Below, piece by piece: positions 43,422 to 44,080 of a stretch of 44,080 bases of DNA. The position numbers and the translations under genes are program-made. The first letter of the stretch is position 1. Every line of letters starts with the position of its first letter. The stretch comes from Planktothrix paucivesiculata PCC 9631 (GTDB taxonomy: Bacteria; Cyanobacteriota; Cyanobacteriia; Cyanobacteriales; Microcoleaceae): assembly GCF_900009265.2 (NCBI RefSeq), contig NZ_LR735018.1, positions 508,439 to 552,518 of the forward strand, given 5' to 3'. The notes beneath the pieces are model-generated. The model saw only the letters and a program-made list of their open reading frames with translations. It had not been told where the DNA came from and ran no database searches.

Positions 43422-44080
43422 ATGAAAGCATTTCAACGAAAACGGAATATTCAAAACACCCATCATGATATTCAGCCTGTCCAGGCACAATTTCAGTCCC
43501 GTCCCTTTGCAGAACCGCAAGCAGAAACGAAGTCAGTTAGTGAAAATACTTCCTCTTTACAGTCGGGAAACTCTAAACCAGGGTTTAACTTTGCCGAAAT
43601 TCCCCTTTATCCAACACAACCTCAAGTTACTGCACCCGTTCAACCTAAATTTACCTTCGCTCAAGCTAAATTAGAATCAGGTATTGTCCAACGGGAAGAA
43701 CAGGAAGAAGAACCTCAAGCTAAATTAGAATCAGGTGTTGTCCAACGTTCAGAAGAAGATGATGAACCTCAAGCTAAATTAGAATCGGGTATTGTCCAAC
43801 GGGAAGAACAGGAAGATGAGCCTCAAGCTAAATTAGAGTCGGGTATTGTTCAACGTTCAGAAGAAGAAGAAGAACCTCAAGCTAAATTAGAATCAAGTAT
43901 TGTCCAACGGGAAGAACAGGAAGATGAGCCTCAAGCTAAATTAGAGTCGGGTATTGTTCAACGTTCAGAAGAAGAAGAAGAACCTCAAGCTAAATTAGAG
44001 TCGGGTATTGTTCAACGCTCAGAAGAAGATGATGAACCTCAAGCGAAATTAGAGTCGGGGATTGTTCAACGGGGAGAACA
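43422..44080 (+). CDS. Putative eCIS cargo, N-terminal part only (runs off the window)
   Basis: The frame from ATG 43422 (or in-frame ATG 43416) is open to the end of the window, 219 codons. The leader KAFQRKRNIQNTHHDIQPVQ, then QSRPFAEPQ and GFNFAEIPLYP, has the same two motifs as the other cargo genes, followed by VQPKFTF. From residue 81 it is a tandem array of 18-residue units QAKLESGIVQRSEEEEEP. These carry the same QAK and VQR landmarks as the 19-residue units of the other proteins, but at a different period. A DUF4157 domain and effector domain are expected beyond the edge but not seen. Confidence 0.8.
   Translation, partial: MKAFQRKRNIQNTHHDIQPVQAQFQSRPFAEPQAETKSVSENTSSLQSGNSKPGFNFAEIPLYPTQPQVTAPVQPKFTFAQAKLESGIVQREEQEEEPQAKLESGVVQRSEEDDEPQAKLESGIVQREEQEDEPQAKLESGIVQRSEEEEEPQAKLESSIVQREEQEDEPQAKLESGIVQRSEEEEEPQAKLESGIVQRSEEDDEPQAKLESGIVQRGE
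43662..44080 (+). repeat. In-frame 54-bp repeats encoding an 18-residue unit
   Basis: Seven complete units (starting 43662, 43716, 43770, 43824, 43878, 43932 and 43986) and a partial eighth are cut by the window end. Two unit types alternate: QREEQEEEP/QREEQEDEP and QRSEEEEEP/QRSEEDDEP. This alternation points to duplication of a two-unit block. Confidence 0.95.

Overview
The window looks like a chromosomal piece from a filamentous cyanobacterium, probably of the Planktothrix/Oscillatoria/Limnospira kind. The evidence is HIP1 octamers GCGATCGC (for example at 1271, 8341 and 11482), heptamer repeat arrays between genes, pentapeptide-repeat proteins, and AT-rich codon use with typically cyanobacterial versions of HisH, HisF, Ffh and RsmD. 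The genus is an inference.

Positions 1-15250 are ordinary chromosome. They hold the 3' end of an alpha-2-macroglobulin-like gene, hisH, rsmD, a bisphosphate nucleotidase, and a small redox or detoxification operon (GST, PPOX protein, DUF1348) divergent from its likely TetR repressor. After these come a serine protease and a TPR gene that look like one frameshifted gene, hisF, two paralogous pentapeptide-repeat genes, a complete IS630 element, ffh and a putative DNA-binding orphan gene.

Positions 15512-44080 are one side of an extracellular contractile injection system (eCIS) locus. On the minus strand lie the AAA+ ATPase, the DUF4255 (Pvc16/Afp16-like) terminator and a LuxR-type response regulator. 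On the plus strand lie the sheath, three tube paralogues, two small tail-assembly-like proteins and a DUF6760-like mini-gene. Baseplate, spike, LysM and tape-measure genes are not seen and presumably lie beyond the right edge.

From 24876 onward is an array of six large putative cargo genes, the last one cut by the window end. All six share an N-terminal leader built around a G[FY]NF[AG][EQ]I motif. Three then have an acidic repeat tract whose copy number varies between paralogues, an eCIS-core DUF4157 domain with HELTH, and unrelated C-terminal domains. One cargo has the leader but no DUF4157 and carries a nucleotidyltransferase-like motif instead. One is a 2226-residue giant with two DUF4157 domains and a long hydrophobic centre. 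The array shows duplicated 3' ends, a truncated relic gene and an IS701-family insertion with intact target duplication. This is the signature of a rapidly recombining toxin-cassette array in polymorphic-toxin style, attached to a contractile injection machine. The common leader as a loading signal is the most interesting hypothesis here.
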